A stretch of DNA of 64,000 nucleotides from Lineus longissimus. Taxonomy: Eukaryota; Nemertea; Pilidiophora; Heteronemertea; Lineidae. The stretch covers positions 15,252,001-15,316,000 of the forward strand of contig NC_088319.1 in assembly GCF_910592395.1 (NCBI RefSeq), given 5' to 3'. Of the stretch, positions 1-10,421 are shown piece by piece. Made by a program: the position numbers and the translations under genes. Under the pieces are notes generated by a model. It saw nothing but the letters and a program-made list of their open reading frames with translations, did no database searches and had not been told where the DNA came from. Position 1 is the stretch's first letter. Each line of letters begins with the position of its first letter.

Positions 1-571
1 TTTCTGAATCAAAAGAAAAAGTGCGTGTACGTGGTGAGATAAGAGGAGGAAGCACCGATCACCGAAAAGAATAGACTGACCAACACTGCATTGACGTCAA
101 AGCAGAATTCGCACCAATCCCAAAATAGAGCCATCTGATTGGCAAACAAGTTCGCCGGCGATGCAGAATTCTGCATTTATGATTGGACAAAACACCGGAA
201 ATAACTCCATCAGAAAAACTCTCCCCATTTTAACAGTCTCATGAACACTGCTCACCGCTATATATGGTGTGCCACGACGTATAACATACTTTGTGCATGA
301 GTTAACATCTCAGCCCTGCCACTGCCAAGCGACATCATGATTTATTAACACCAAACCTCAGACAACCAGAAGGGTTTTCTATCGATGATTAACTTCGGCA
401 GCGACCTAATAATTCATTGAGTGATATTTTCGACTATTTTTAGTTTGTCTGACAAGTGGAGTTCTCGCGAGATTTCAACGAGATGTAATCATTCAGGATC
501 AATAATGAAATGAAATAATGAAATCATTGAAAACGAGGATGATGACTGAGGAGGGTGTTTTCTAAACTCAC

Positions 572-1362
572 CATACAACGATTGGACGGACATGTCTTTA
601 TGGACTGATCTCTCCCGTACCAGGGGTCAGAACATTTGTAATTATTGTCAACGATGTCGATCATGTCCTCAAAAACAATCTTGATTTTCTTTCCATCCTT
701 CGCTTGGTTGGTGTAGGTGCAGTCGAAGCAATCTCTGTCTGCCCAGGGGTTAAATCCGAAGTCTTTATTGGGGATAACAGCTGAAGTATTGAGACGGAGA
801 GAGGCTGGTTTAGAAGTTGGAAATGTTCGAGGTTGGAATGTCCTAAGAACAATGGACTCTAATCTCTGAGGTATTGAAGGTCAATGTCTTTATAAGCCAT
901 ATCTTAATCTGTCACAACATTATCATTGAGAGAGGACACTCTCCATGGAAGGGACATTTGAAAATGTTACACCTGGCACTCTGGGAAGCCACGGGTAACA
1001 GTCTTAAATATCCTTGGATAGATAGATTATTCGAGGGATAGCCCCCAAACGAAAGGGGCATTCTCCAGGTTACCTCGTGTCTCGTTAGACTGGTACATAG
1101 AGGGGAATCAGAACAGAATGAGCGGGACTATAGCCCAGTTCCATAACTGTGCATGTATATGCTCTAGTGTACGTTGTATACACACCCAAATCGGTGACCG
1201 TAATATTGGTGACACACACCAATAAATATACGATCGGGATCATGGATATACGTAAATGTAATCATTGTAATATCTATACCAAATAATAGTGTAATACCTA
1301 CCACGACAATAATCAGCGAAAAAGATTAAAACGAAACACACAAAATATATAAAAACATCCAT
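572..1362 (-). CDS. Secreted Ly6/Quiver-like cysteine-rich protein, 5' exons only
   Basis: Two coding exons can be read: 1302-1362 (ATG at 1362, 20 codons plus one base) and 572-780. The first encodes a hydrophobic signal peptide starting MDVFIYFVCFVLIFFADYCR and ends at a gtaggt donor. The second follows a ttcag acceptor in matching phase and ends at gtgagt. Together they give 90 residues without a stop. The mature part has the pattern CFDC, then about 30 residues, then KCSDPWYG and TCPSNRCM. This is the CxxC...CxDPW...C...C spacing of Ly6/uPAR/Quiver three-finger proteins, usually GPI-anchored or secreted. I did not find the exon carrying the final Cys-Asn and the hydrophobic tail; it must lie in 1-540 or beyond the window. 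Family assignment is inferred from cysteine spacing. A CUB-like or other small cysteine-rich fold is possible. Confidence 0.5.
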
Positions 1363-1509
1363 TTTTGCGAAATTCCGTTTGTCTACATTCTAATAGCACT
1401 TAATGGCGAATCGTTCTATTTTCGTCCCAAAACAGGTCACGATTGATAAGCCGCCATTTTACCTTTTGTTAAGGTAAGCGATTGATCAATAGCCAGGTGT
1501 TGTCGAGTG

Positions 1510-1517
1510 TGACGTCA
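1510..1517. promoter_or_regulatory. CRE-like palindrome upstream of Ly6-like gene
   Basis: A perfect TGACGTCA (CREB/ATF site) lies about 150 bp upstream of the Ly6-like start codon. Position fits a proximal promoter element. Function is inferred. Confidence 0.3.
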
Positions 1518-2419
1518 TTGTTTGATTCTCGTCTGCTCGCTCGTTCGGGACAACACCAATAATGCGATAATGAGGTCACTGCAGCTGCTGCCCTCTATTT
1601 CCCCATCGCTGAATTACAGGCAATGTCGGACAAACATGCGGTTTCGTAATGGATTCAGGCTTAACTTTCTAACAAGGGCAGTTGATTCAATCTGGCACAT
1701 GTCCGAGTGTTGGAAATACTACATAATTGTTCTGAATATTTCTCTCTCTGACTCTATGGTATCATTCATGCTAAAAACAATGCAGGGTCAAAGATAATTG
1801 ACTTTGAAATAAGCTCAAATGCGTAGAAATAAGTGTCGATGTCCGACTGTCACGTGACTAAAACGTCATCAATATCTTATTCAAATGACCTTGGAGCTAT
1901 AAATAGTAACGTCGTGGAATGCTATTCGGGTGTTTTCGAAATATCTGCATGTTGACTTTTTAAAGGGGTTAGGAAGTACTGTGAATTAAGAGCATTGTTT
2001 CGATTTGAAACTATTCTTCAATAGAGTCAAGTTGGAAATATCACTATTTGACTGTTATTCAGTAGAAAGAAGGGTGGGGGAGAGTCGGAGATTGATCTTA
2101 ACCTCTCACGGGAAATCTGTTGTTTCATGACAAAATGTAATAATAAACATCGGTGTAATGAATAAAAACTCAGGTTTTGATAAAATACGTCTTGTTTAAT
2201 TATTATGTTTTATATATCTGTACAAAAATAAAACCTGGCATGTTGCAAACGAGGGAAAACAACGAAATCATTTGTGCACACTGTAAAATCGGTCAAGAGC
2301 CGCCCGACAGCACCACTCTCCTGAATGACAGACTTGTTACCCTGTGCCCAAGTGCGGAAAAATTTTTAACTCCAAAACAAATCAAGCTCCCTGTCCCCGT
2401 GTTAGGCGTTTCTCGGCCG
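1518..2419. other. Intergenic, no gene recognised
   Basis: Separates the Ly6-like gene promoter from the 3' end of the Toll receptor. Several short open frames exist, but none has splice context or recognisable protein features. The part next to 2420 must hold the Toll 3' UTR (minus strand). I saw no clean AATAAA there. Confidence 0.4.
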
Positions 2420-5400
2420 TCAGCACTGGTCAAGAGGAATATCGATGAAAACGCCAGAAGCACTCACTGGGCGCTGTCCTGGCTGGTTTCCATGATGGTT
2501 CAGGTTTTTGTTTGTTGAGGGAAAGGTTGCTAATTCTAAATTGTTAGGCAGTCCATCACCAGAAATGTTCCCAAGGACCGGAAGTGCATGCCCATTTGTT
2601 TCACTCGGAATGCGATTTAGGTTTTTATCATTCATATAAACTGTGACTTGCGCTACATTGCCAGTACTCTGTTTTGAGATATTACTTTGTGCGGAAATTT
2701 GACGAGAAATGTTCAGCCCTGTTGCGTTACTTATCACGGAGCATTGGCGCCCAGGAACGTTTGCCACGCAGCCGTTGCGGCTTTCCTTGAGCCCGGCCGT
2801 CTGCTCTGGACGCGCGGTCTTCCTGGGGCCCTTCTGGGGTAGAGCGTAGAAAAGTCTATCCCAGAAGTTCGTTTCATCTTTCTTAAGATATGTTGTGTTC
2901 TTTAGAAACACCTTAAAGTCCTCTGGAACACATTCTATGTCCAAATCCTCTCCCAGGATTGCGATGAGATAGTTCCGAGTATTCTTCGAAAGAACCTCGT
3001 GGTGTGCGGTTCGGAACTCTGCCATACACCAATCACTACGGACAAAGTTTTGAGTCACGAGCATGATCATTCTCTTGCTGCTGTTCACGCCCTCGTAGAT
3101 GCTATCCATGGTCATCTGGCCCGGAATGAAATCCCGCTGGTGCAGCAGCAGCTTGTACGGCGGGGTCTGTTCGTTTTCGAGCTTATTCCAAAGTGTGTGC
3201 ACGGCCCAATCATAGTCCAAGCTACTGTAGCAGATGAAAGCATCGTAGATGAGAGAGGGGTCACTGTCGTCGACCTTATCAAAAGGATGCCAGTCGTACT
3301 TCGCGTACAACCAAATTTTAATTTCCTGGCGGTACCGGACGACCAAAGCGAAAGCAACTATGAGGAGGATGAAAACTGTCCCAAATATAATTGCAATAAT
3401 CTTTGGTATCTCCGTTTTGCAAACGAACTCGTGCGACTCTACTGTCAATATTGCACGACCCCTAGCACCGCCGCTGGTTTCATCAGAAGCGCAGCGCAGT
3501 TTCCACCCATTGACCAAGTAAGACGCTTCAATGATCCAGTGGCGCAGCCATTCGGAATGGCAGTCGCAAACAAGCAGATTGTATGTCAAATCGAGCTTAC
3601 TCACTCCGTTCCACAGACTCATCACTGATTTGCTCAACCTTGAAATCTTGTTGTACTGGAAATAAATACCTTTGGCATTTTTCGAGAGAAGTTCCACCAC
3701 TTCACGAGAAATTTCTGTGATATCGTTTCTGGACATCCAAAGGCCCACAACAAACTTTAGATACCCCCGCGCAGACAGCTCCTCAATCCGATTGTTTTCG
3801 AAGTGTAGTTCAAGAAACCCTCCAGGCATTCGTTGAGGTATCGCGCTCAGATTCCTATCCTTGCAATCAACGACGGTAACATTATAATCGGTCATTCGCT
3901 TGTAGCATGCGCACTCCGATGGACAGTCGGCAGATTTGTCTTCACAGAGAAACCTGTCTCCAGGAACATCTTCAATCGGGATGGCTTCGAGGCTTTCGGG
4001 TTGTGCGCAGATCCATTTTTTTTTAGCATCGTCCAGCCATGTCTTGGAGTTTTCAGTTTTGTTGGCCCGGTGGCCCACGAGGAACTGATGCAACGCGTAA
4101 GCTCGACAGTCACAGTTCAACGGATTTCTCGTGAGATCTACTTTAAAGAATGTCAGCATTGTCTGAAAGTTCATTAACTGGCTTACATTCTTGTGCTCGA
4201 GGTGAATGTGCTCGATTTTATTGTCCGAAAGGTCCAATTCCTTTCTCTCGCCCCCAAGTGGTGTAATGTCAATTTTACTGTCGCTGTTTGAATCATTAAA
4301 GATATATACGGCTGAGTTGGCATCGGTATCAGTAAGCAAATGGCTGAGTTGTCCGGATCTGATTCTATTATTTGATAAGTCAATCTTCGTCGCGAATCGA
4401 AAGAGGATCATCTGCGGATGCAGATATGCGAGTTTGTTGTAACTCAAATCTAAAGTGGTGAGTTTATTTGAGTTCTGTGCCGGCATGGCATCGATGTCAA
4501 CCATATCTATTTCATTATGATCAAGCACAAGCATATTAAGCTTGGACAAGCTGTAGAAAGTTCCCTTCTCGATCCAGACAAGCCTGTTGTAGGAGAGGAT
4601 TATTGCCACAATTTCCGATGTTGTCAAGAACGCCTTATTCGAAATTTTGTCAATCTTGTTGTGAGAAATAGAAAGTGTTTCTAAAGCAATCATGAAACCG
4701 AACGTGTAGGATGGAATCTGCGTGAGATTGTTATAGTCCAAGATTAGTTCTTTAATCGATCTTACGTTATCATAGAAATAAGGGATGGAGGTAATGTTGT
4801 TATGGCTTAAATCCACCCGTTGAATACCCCATGTTTCCTTGAAAAGGACGCCACCTAAATCTGTTGAAGTGTCATTCGATTTTATGCTACTTTTGACAGT
4901 AATGTTGTCGAGCAAGCCCTGAAGTTTCAGTCCTCTCACAGAAATAGGTGATCGGTCCAGATTAAATACCCTGCGGTAAACATTTGGTGCAATATCCTTC
5001 CGGCCAGCGTAGTGCGAATTGCCAGTCGTCGTGCGGGCGATTTTCCTCGGGAGGTACATACGCGATGAAAACCAGGGAAACGTGGGCAATTCCTTGAATT
5101 CCCTACGGTTTCTAACAATGTCCAGACCCTGAAGATAGGGCATCGTGTACCTCAGTTTGAAAACAGTTCCATCATCGATGTCAAGGTCAGATATTGTGAC
5201 CTCCGCCATCCTGGGCCAGAGGTACTTCGTGAAAATACTTGGAAGCGCATGGTCCAGTTCGTTTCTTTCAAAGGGCTTCAAAGTACATCGGAGGCTATCA
5301 TCTGGGCGTGAACACTGTTGTGGGGGATTGAGTATCATTAGGGATCCAAGGTTATGAAGACCTTGTATCATCTGCAATCTAACACTGCGAGCTGACCTAT

Positions 5401-5971
5401 GGGCCATGCCTTGCCACGGACCTTGATGTTCACCTTGAACCCAATTTTGACCTTCACCCTTACCATTTGTATTTACAATAGCATCATTGGAGTAATTGCC
5501 TGCAATGATATCCTTCGTTGATATCACGTCATCGGAAGAAAATTTAACCGGCCACAAAATGTTCATGACTCTAAAGTCAACTGCCTTTCCGAAGACTATG
5601 GCGTCCCGCCAGTCAATAATACACCGCCGAATGTCGAGATACGACACGAGGTTCTCTCTCCTAATTCCACCTTCGTTGAGAATTCTCAGCCTAACAGGAA
5701 AAGTACATTGAATGAGGAGAGTCAACTCGGCGAGTTTAGCATGCGGAATGTTTCCTATGGCTGTTTTGATGTCGACCGAACACGGTGGCTCCTCCTCTGA
5801 AGGACTGGCGTCATTTGTCCTGTTTACCGTGCACAACCAGACGTAACGCGACAGTTCCGTTCCGTTCTCGTCCTTGAAGAAGCTGTTTTTCAGATACATC
5901 GGCAAGAATGTACAATTCACGTTACAAGCTATGTTCTTCAGCATTGGACGCTCTGTTTTTGGAATGGGCGT

Positions 5972-6004
<33 letters not shown>

Positions 6005-6463
6005 GGTCGTCGTCGTCGTCGTCGTGGTTGAATTTTTCGCAACAGGAGTTGGCGTAATCTTGACACTAGAGTCTACAAATATAGTGTGCGAGTTTGTAGT
6101 TGGCGTCAATAGCGATGTTGGGATTTTTGGAATGGGCGTTGTTGTTGTTGTTGTTGTGGTCGTCGTCGTGGTTGTATTTTTCGCAGCAGGAGTTGGCGTA
6201 ATCTTGACACTAGAGTCTACAAATATACTGTGCGAGTTTGTAGTTGGCGTCGATAGCGATGTTGGCGTGGAATCTTGAGACGTCATTAAAGTGGTTAGGC
6301 CCTGATCCGGTATACGGGCTGGTCTCCCCGCGAAGTGGGTGGTGCTCGGTTGTAGCGTCGCCGTCGTTAGACTTCCTGTTACTCCCAGGGCGACACTCAG
6401 CATTTGTGTCGAGGTGAGACTCAACACTAAGGCAATGAGCACGGATGTAGACTGCCCAATCAT
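2420..6463 (-). CDS. Toll-like receptor, multiple-cysteine-cluster type, single exon
   Basis: Predicted 1347-aa type I membrane receptor for innate immunity or development. I place the start at the ATG at 6463 because it opens a hydrophobic signal peptide (MIGQSTSVLIALVLSLTS). The open frame continues 20 codons further upstream only through a GTG. Order: signal peptide; Thr-rich stalk of two imperfect repeats with poly-Thr tracts (about residues 50-170); a long divergent N-terminal region; LRRs with LxxLxLSxN motifs; a first LRRCT (NPLNCDCRAY); LRRNT (CPSECAC); more LRRs; a second LRRCT (CDCHSEW); a TM helix at about 1021-1042; TIR from about 1073 with box 1 YDAFICYSS, box 2 RDFIPG and box 3 FW; then a Ser/Asn-rich tail of about 135 residues. 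Two LRRCT clusters flanking an LRRNT define the protostome mccTLR/Toll type. No intron is needed. Confidence 0.93.
5957..6265 (-). repeat. Tandem coding repeat with ACN (poly-Thr) microsatellites in the Toll stalk
   Basis: Two imperfect copies (about 5957-6121 and 6122-6265) each encode PIPK, then a poly-Thr run, a VKITPTP-type segment and TPTTNSH. On the + strand the microsatellites read as GTT/GTC runs. The runs differ in length (about 13 and 20 Thr), as expected from replication slippage. In protein this is a mucin-like, potentially O-glycosylated stalk. Confidence 0.85.
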
Positions 6464-7133
6464 TTTCTCTGACACAATGATACTCAAGGCGGAGCTGAAA
6501 AGACAAAATAGTATTGTGATCACTTTTAGCTCTAAACCCGCGAAAACAGACTGGATAAGTTACCCCAAGCGATGAGCAAGTTGATTCATGTGAAATACAA
6601 GTTAATGAGGTCAGTGGTGTGGTGGTACAAGGAATGTGTCCGTCAGAAGTGTCCCAGGACAAAGACTAGTCTTTTTTAACTTTTAACTTTGATCTGTGGT
6701 ATAGATTTTTGCGTCTTATAGAACCATGCCTCAACCCGCTATGATAGGGACACTCTTTCAATGGGAGCATTTATAACTGTTACGCCCGCACAACAACCAC
6801 TATTTATTGTGGTTGAAGGTAAGCAACCGATCAACCCCATCCTAAGAGTTCATTCTTATATCTCATAGTTTACTCGTGCAGTCGTGCCCCATGACGTTAT
6901 GTGAACGTCTAGAGTAAAGTATATGTAAGTTCTTTCACTCCTTTTGTTGTGTACAGGAGGTCATATATACATTATAATAAAAGTGGTTCATTGAGAGTGT
7001 CTGACTAAATATTCAGACATTAAGAAAAAAAAGATATTCACTCGCAAGATCAGGTTTTACCAACGTGTCAGGTCAATCGTCGGTGCTGGCACCTGATCTC
7101 TATTAATCCACCAGTAGCGAGGTGTAGCAGAAC

Positions 7134-7205
7134 CGCTCGTTGGCCTAGTGGTACCATTCTCGCTCAGGGTGCGAGATGTCCCGGGTTCGACTCCCGGACA
7201 AGCCC
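7134..7205 (+). tRNA. tRNA-Pro(AGG)-like sequence, probably a degenerate copy or SINE head
   Basis: A 72-nt sequence has a perfect anticodon stem around the loop TCAGGGT (anticodon AGG, Pro), a perfect T arm (CCGGG/CCCGG with TTCGACT), recognisable A and B boxes and a following TTTT Pol III terminator. The acceptor stem has two mismatches (first and fifth pairs) and the D stem does not pair well. It is therefore tRNA-derived but may not be functional. A live tRNA would normally lack these mismatches. Confidence 0.6.
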
Positions 7206-8162
7206 TTTTGTTGATAAGTTGGCCAAACGTCTGTGCTGCCAACTGTTATATGCACTTTACACTGCAGGAGATCTGGATTGGGAAGTTAATTGCTTGTTCC
7301 CCATTCTCTTTGGATGCAATCAATCTTTTAATGAAGGATGCTCCTTTCCACGTTTTTATTTCTACTGTATCGACACGAGCTTGCAATTAATATCTGGATC
7401 ATTTATCAGCGAGTTACAAAAACTGTTTGATTTCATATCTTATTTGATATGGGAAGGCACATGTCTTGTATGTCTCTCTGTAGAGACCATGTCACAATGT
7501 CCCAGATCTGAATAGTAGTTGATTCGGCTGTCAAAACCAAGCTGATGACAGCAGCTGTCACAATTCTGATTTCACCATGCTAATGTTGAATTATATAGAT
7601 TTTACTACGGTGAATCAAAAATCTTTTTCGTCAGGATAGCTAGACACATCAATTGCTCGTTATTACCTTGAAAGCCTGCATACTATTATGAATAGTAGGC
7701 CTTTATAAGTAGGCCTACCAGGAAAACAGCACAGGATGTGGGAATTGTCATATCCTCCCAGTCCCCGGCGTATTACTGGATATCAGTTATACGGCGGGTC
7801 TATGCATGCAGGTGTACAAGTTTGAAATGTCCCAGGTTAGGATAGGCCTACCATCCACCCATTCCTATTGTTATAAATACATGTATATGTAAATCAAGAA
7901 ATGAGTCAGGCTTTTAAATTGGGACTTTCCATTCATGGCTACCCGGCCGGGTTCCAACAGATTTCATATCCATGTAGGATACTTGTATATACTTGTTTGT
8001 TAAACTACTATTGTACAATACGTATAATAGCCCCTACGGAGTGTAATTATTATGACATCAAAGGGAGAATACCAGCAAATAGATATCGTGATGTTATCTT
8101 GCAACGTCACCAAGTGAAAAGGGAGCATGTCAATGTGACATTGCGCGATCCCATCCCCGACT

Positions 8163-8217
8163 GCCCCCCCCCCCCCCGCCACCTTCACCGCCCCAACACC
8201 ACCACCACCACCCCTAA
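8163..8217. repeat. Low-complexity C-rich / ACC tract
   Basis: A run of about 15 C followed by a CACCACC-rich stretch. Long open frames on both strands here are consequences of the composition. Confidence 0.85.
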
Positions 8218-8283
8218 CAGCACGGATATTTTCATGTTTCTTATCTTGAGGATGTGAGAGATATGATATTTGCATGATCTTGA

Positions 8284-8365
8284 ACCTCAGACCAAGTCTC
8301 GGCACTAACGACCGAGCTGTCAGTACGTGTGCGAGGGGAGGAGCATACGACTGACTCTGTACTCG
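8284..8365. repeat. Dispersed repeat family R1, copy 1
   Basis: Shares the segments ctcagacca, ctcggcacta, cgaggggaggagcatac and gactgactctg with sequences at 48815-48880 and 58510-58580. All three are in the same orientation. The family is unidentified and too short to classify from three copies. Confidence 0.6.
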
Positions 8366-9639
8366 AGGCTTTAAAATAAATCTCAGTTAGTGTACCCAAA
8401 TGCTCCTCAAAATGTCAATCAAACTAATTGACACCATGCAGTCAACAAATCATTTGTCTCCGAAATGATTTATGCGACCTACCTGTCCAAGAATTTTGAT
8501 AATCCTAAATACGATCAGCCTCTCAACCTTCCACACTAGTACTTGATAGATGATGCCGTCCAAGATCGTGATAAACTTAAAGTGAGGCACACTTATCAAA
8601 TTCCTCAAGTCTTATACTAGGCCTAAGCGAATGACGCATATTACTATATATGATTGAGGATGTGGTGGCCGATAAAATATCATGACTAGCGTTCGAGTTA
8701 CATGTAATTCCTTCGGCATCATTTTTATACCATCATCATCACCAGGCTTTTTGTACTGAAACGCAAAATTCAAGGTCGCCTTATCACAACTCGTGTGGCC
8801 ACTCATTGTGTTGAAAAAATAAACGATTCCCTACCGGCCACCGTATTTCATTTTTTCCGCTAGGGAAACCCATTCTGGTAAAGGGATCACACCCTTTTAT
8901 TATATAGGCTAATTCTTCAGTGGGTGGGAGAGCGGACTTCATGAAAGGGATATCATGTTATACTTCTATATTCGAGATGGCTTCGCTTACCGATTATATT
9001 ATTTATTTTGGTTGGTTTTCGTTTCGCGAACAACGCTTAATTTCTAAATAGTCTGAAAGTTATTCGGAAGTTTTTACCCTTTTTAGGTTTTTGATAATGC
9101 GCATAGCCAGGTCGGAAGTCGTAAAAAAACTTTTTCCAGGGGGACACGGAGATAAAACGCTGCTCCACCGAGTCAGACTCAGGCACTGAGTCCATTTCGT
9201 CATCATATTCATCCCTCGTACTCGTAGATTGGGGGAGGAGGCCGGTCCACTGCGTCTGGAGTGTATAACGGGGCGGGTATGGAGATGGGACCACTTCGGC
9301 CACAAAGAGAGTTTTCCGGTGACAGACACGAGTCTCCACTGGTGTTTTTTTTGCTTGCCGTCATAGCGTAGAGTGCAGATACCTATGATTTATGTCTCAT
9401 TCATTCGAAGGACTGTAAAGAGCCAGGAATTTTTGATCCAGCTTGAGAACCACGCCTAAATCGGGTTCACCGTCCCCCGGGATCGAACCTCACAAGCTGC
9501 TTATCCGCCTTTCCTTTAATTGAATGACATATTTAGGCCAGTCTCCCTTTAATTGATTAACTCTCAATTACCAATTTAAACCAATCGTAGTTAGCGTAAC
9601 AAAATCGTTTGGCCGACAATGCCCTTTAAACAGCTTTCG

Positions 9640-9647
9640 TGACGTCA
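9640..9647. promoter_or_regulatory. CRE-like site in the vigilin promoter
   Basis: GTGACGTCAC, a full CRE palindrome, lies about 190 bp upstream of the first splice donor (9834) that I assign to the vigilin 5' UTR exon. It is followed by a pyrimidine-rich CTCTCCTTCT segment. No TATA box is evident. Inferred promoter. Confidence 0.35.
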
Positions 9648-9747
9648 CGCCTCTCCTTCTACTTTTGTCCGTGGTGCGTAATGGCCGCATTTTGATCCCG
9701 GTTCATGTTTTCAATCCCTGTTTTGACCGGTTTCTAAGTTCCTTGTC

Positions 9748-9833
9748 TCCATTTCAGACATACACGAGCCAAATTGAAGCCGAAGTGGACTCGCGCTTCA
9801 ATACTCGGACGGCCCTTTGACGGAAACAGTACT
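9748..9833 (+). other. Probable 5' UTR exon of vigilin
   Basis: A GC-richer segment ends at a strong donor (act|gtaagt at 9833/9834). The next acceptor with a good tract is cttttcag at 10388, which opens the exon carrying the vigilin ATG. The 5' edge is a guess. Confidence 0.35.
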
Positions 9834-10421
9834 GTAAGTTGACAAAAATAAAACCTCCAATCCATCTTAGCATATCTGTCCTGGCATGTTTTGTAGTGTA
9901 TTTTGTGTACATTCCTGTACATGAAAGGTCCACGTTTACACAGTTTTTTGCCGCTATGTCCCTGTTCTCTTGTTATTTAAGCGTTTATTGGTGTTGCTGG
10001 TTAAGTCTTTTGATGTTGATGTTTATAAAGTTGACAGTATGCGACAACCAAAGGTGTTCTTTCCCTCGGTATCGGAGATTTTGCGGGTGCTGGGACGCCA
10101 CGTAGGCACTCTTTAAGTAGGCCATGTCCATGCATGTCAAAGTACACACTACACAGCCGATAACATACACAGTGCAGTGAGGACTGTTGCACCTGTTCAT
10201 TGCGCAGACACAGATAATCTAGGCCTAGGTTTATAGGTGGGTCTACATGGTCATGGACTTGGCAGTATTTATTTGATGCTTTTGGAATGACAAGTAACTG
10301 GTGGCCTTCTTTTAAATCTTTAGGCCTACTTCTTCTGTTTCAATGACTTTCAAGATCTGGTGTAACAGTAGTAACGCTCTCTTTTCAGTGAGTACTGTTG
10401 ACTCGGAACCGACCACCGACT

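Larger units (their letters stand above)
6464..9600. other. Intergenic between Toll receptor and vigilin, no protein gene supported
   Basis: Contains the tRNA-like sequence at 7134-7205, a copy of a dispersed repeat (8284-8365) and a C-rich/ACC low-complexity tract (8163-8217). A minus-strand open frame at about 9037-9339 starts with GTG, overlaps a second open frame and matches nothing I know. The rest shows no coding signal. Confidence 0.4.

Noticed and set aside
2999-3628. 209-codon + strand open frame opposite the Toll receptor
   Set aside because: Antisense shadow of the TIR/TM coding region; no domain.
5874-6278. 134-codon + strand frame rich in Val
   Set aside because: Reverse reading of the Thr-coding microsatellite.
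9037-9339. 100-codon minus-strand open frame near the vigilin promoter
   Set aside because: Starts with GTG, competes with two other open frames in the same segment, and has no recognisable motif or clear splice context. Could be an exon, but unsupported.
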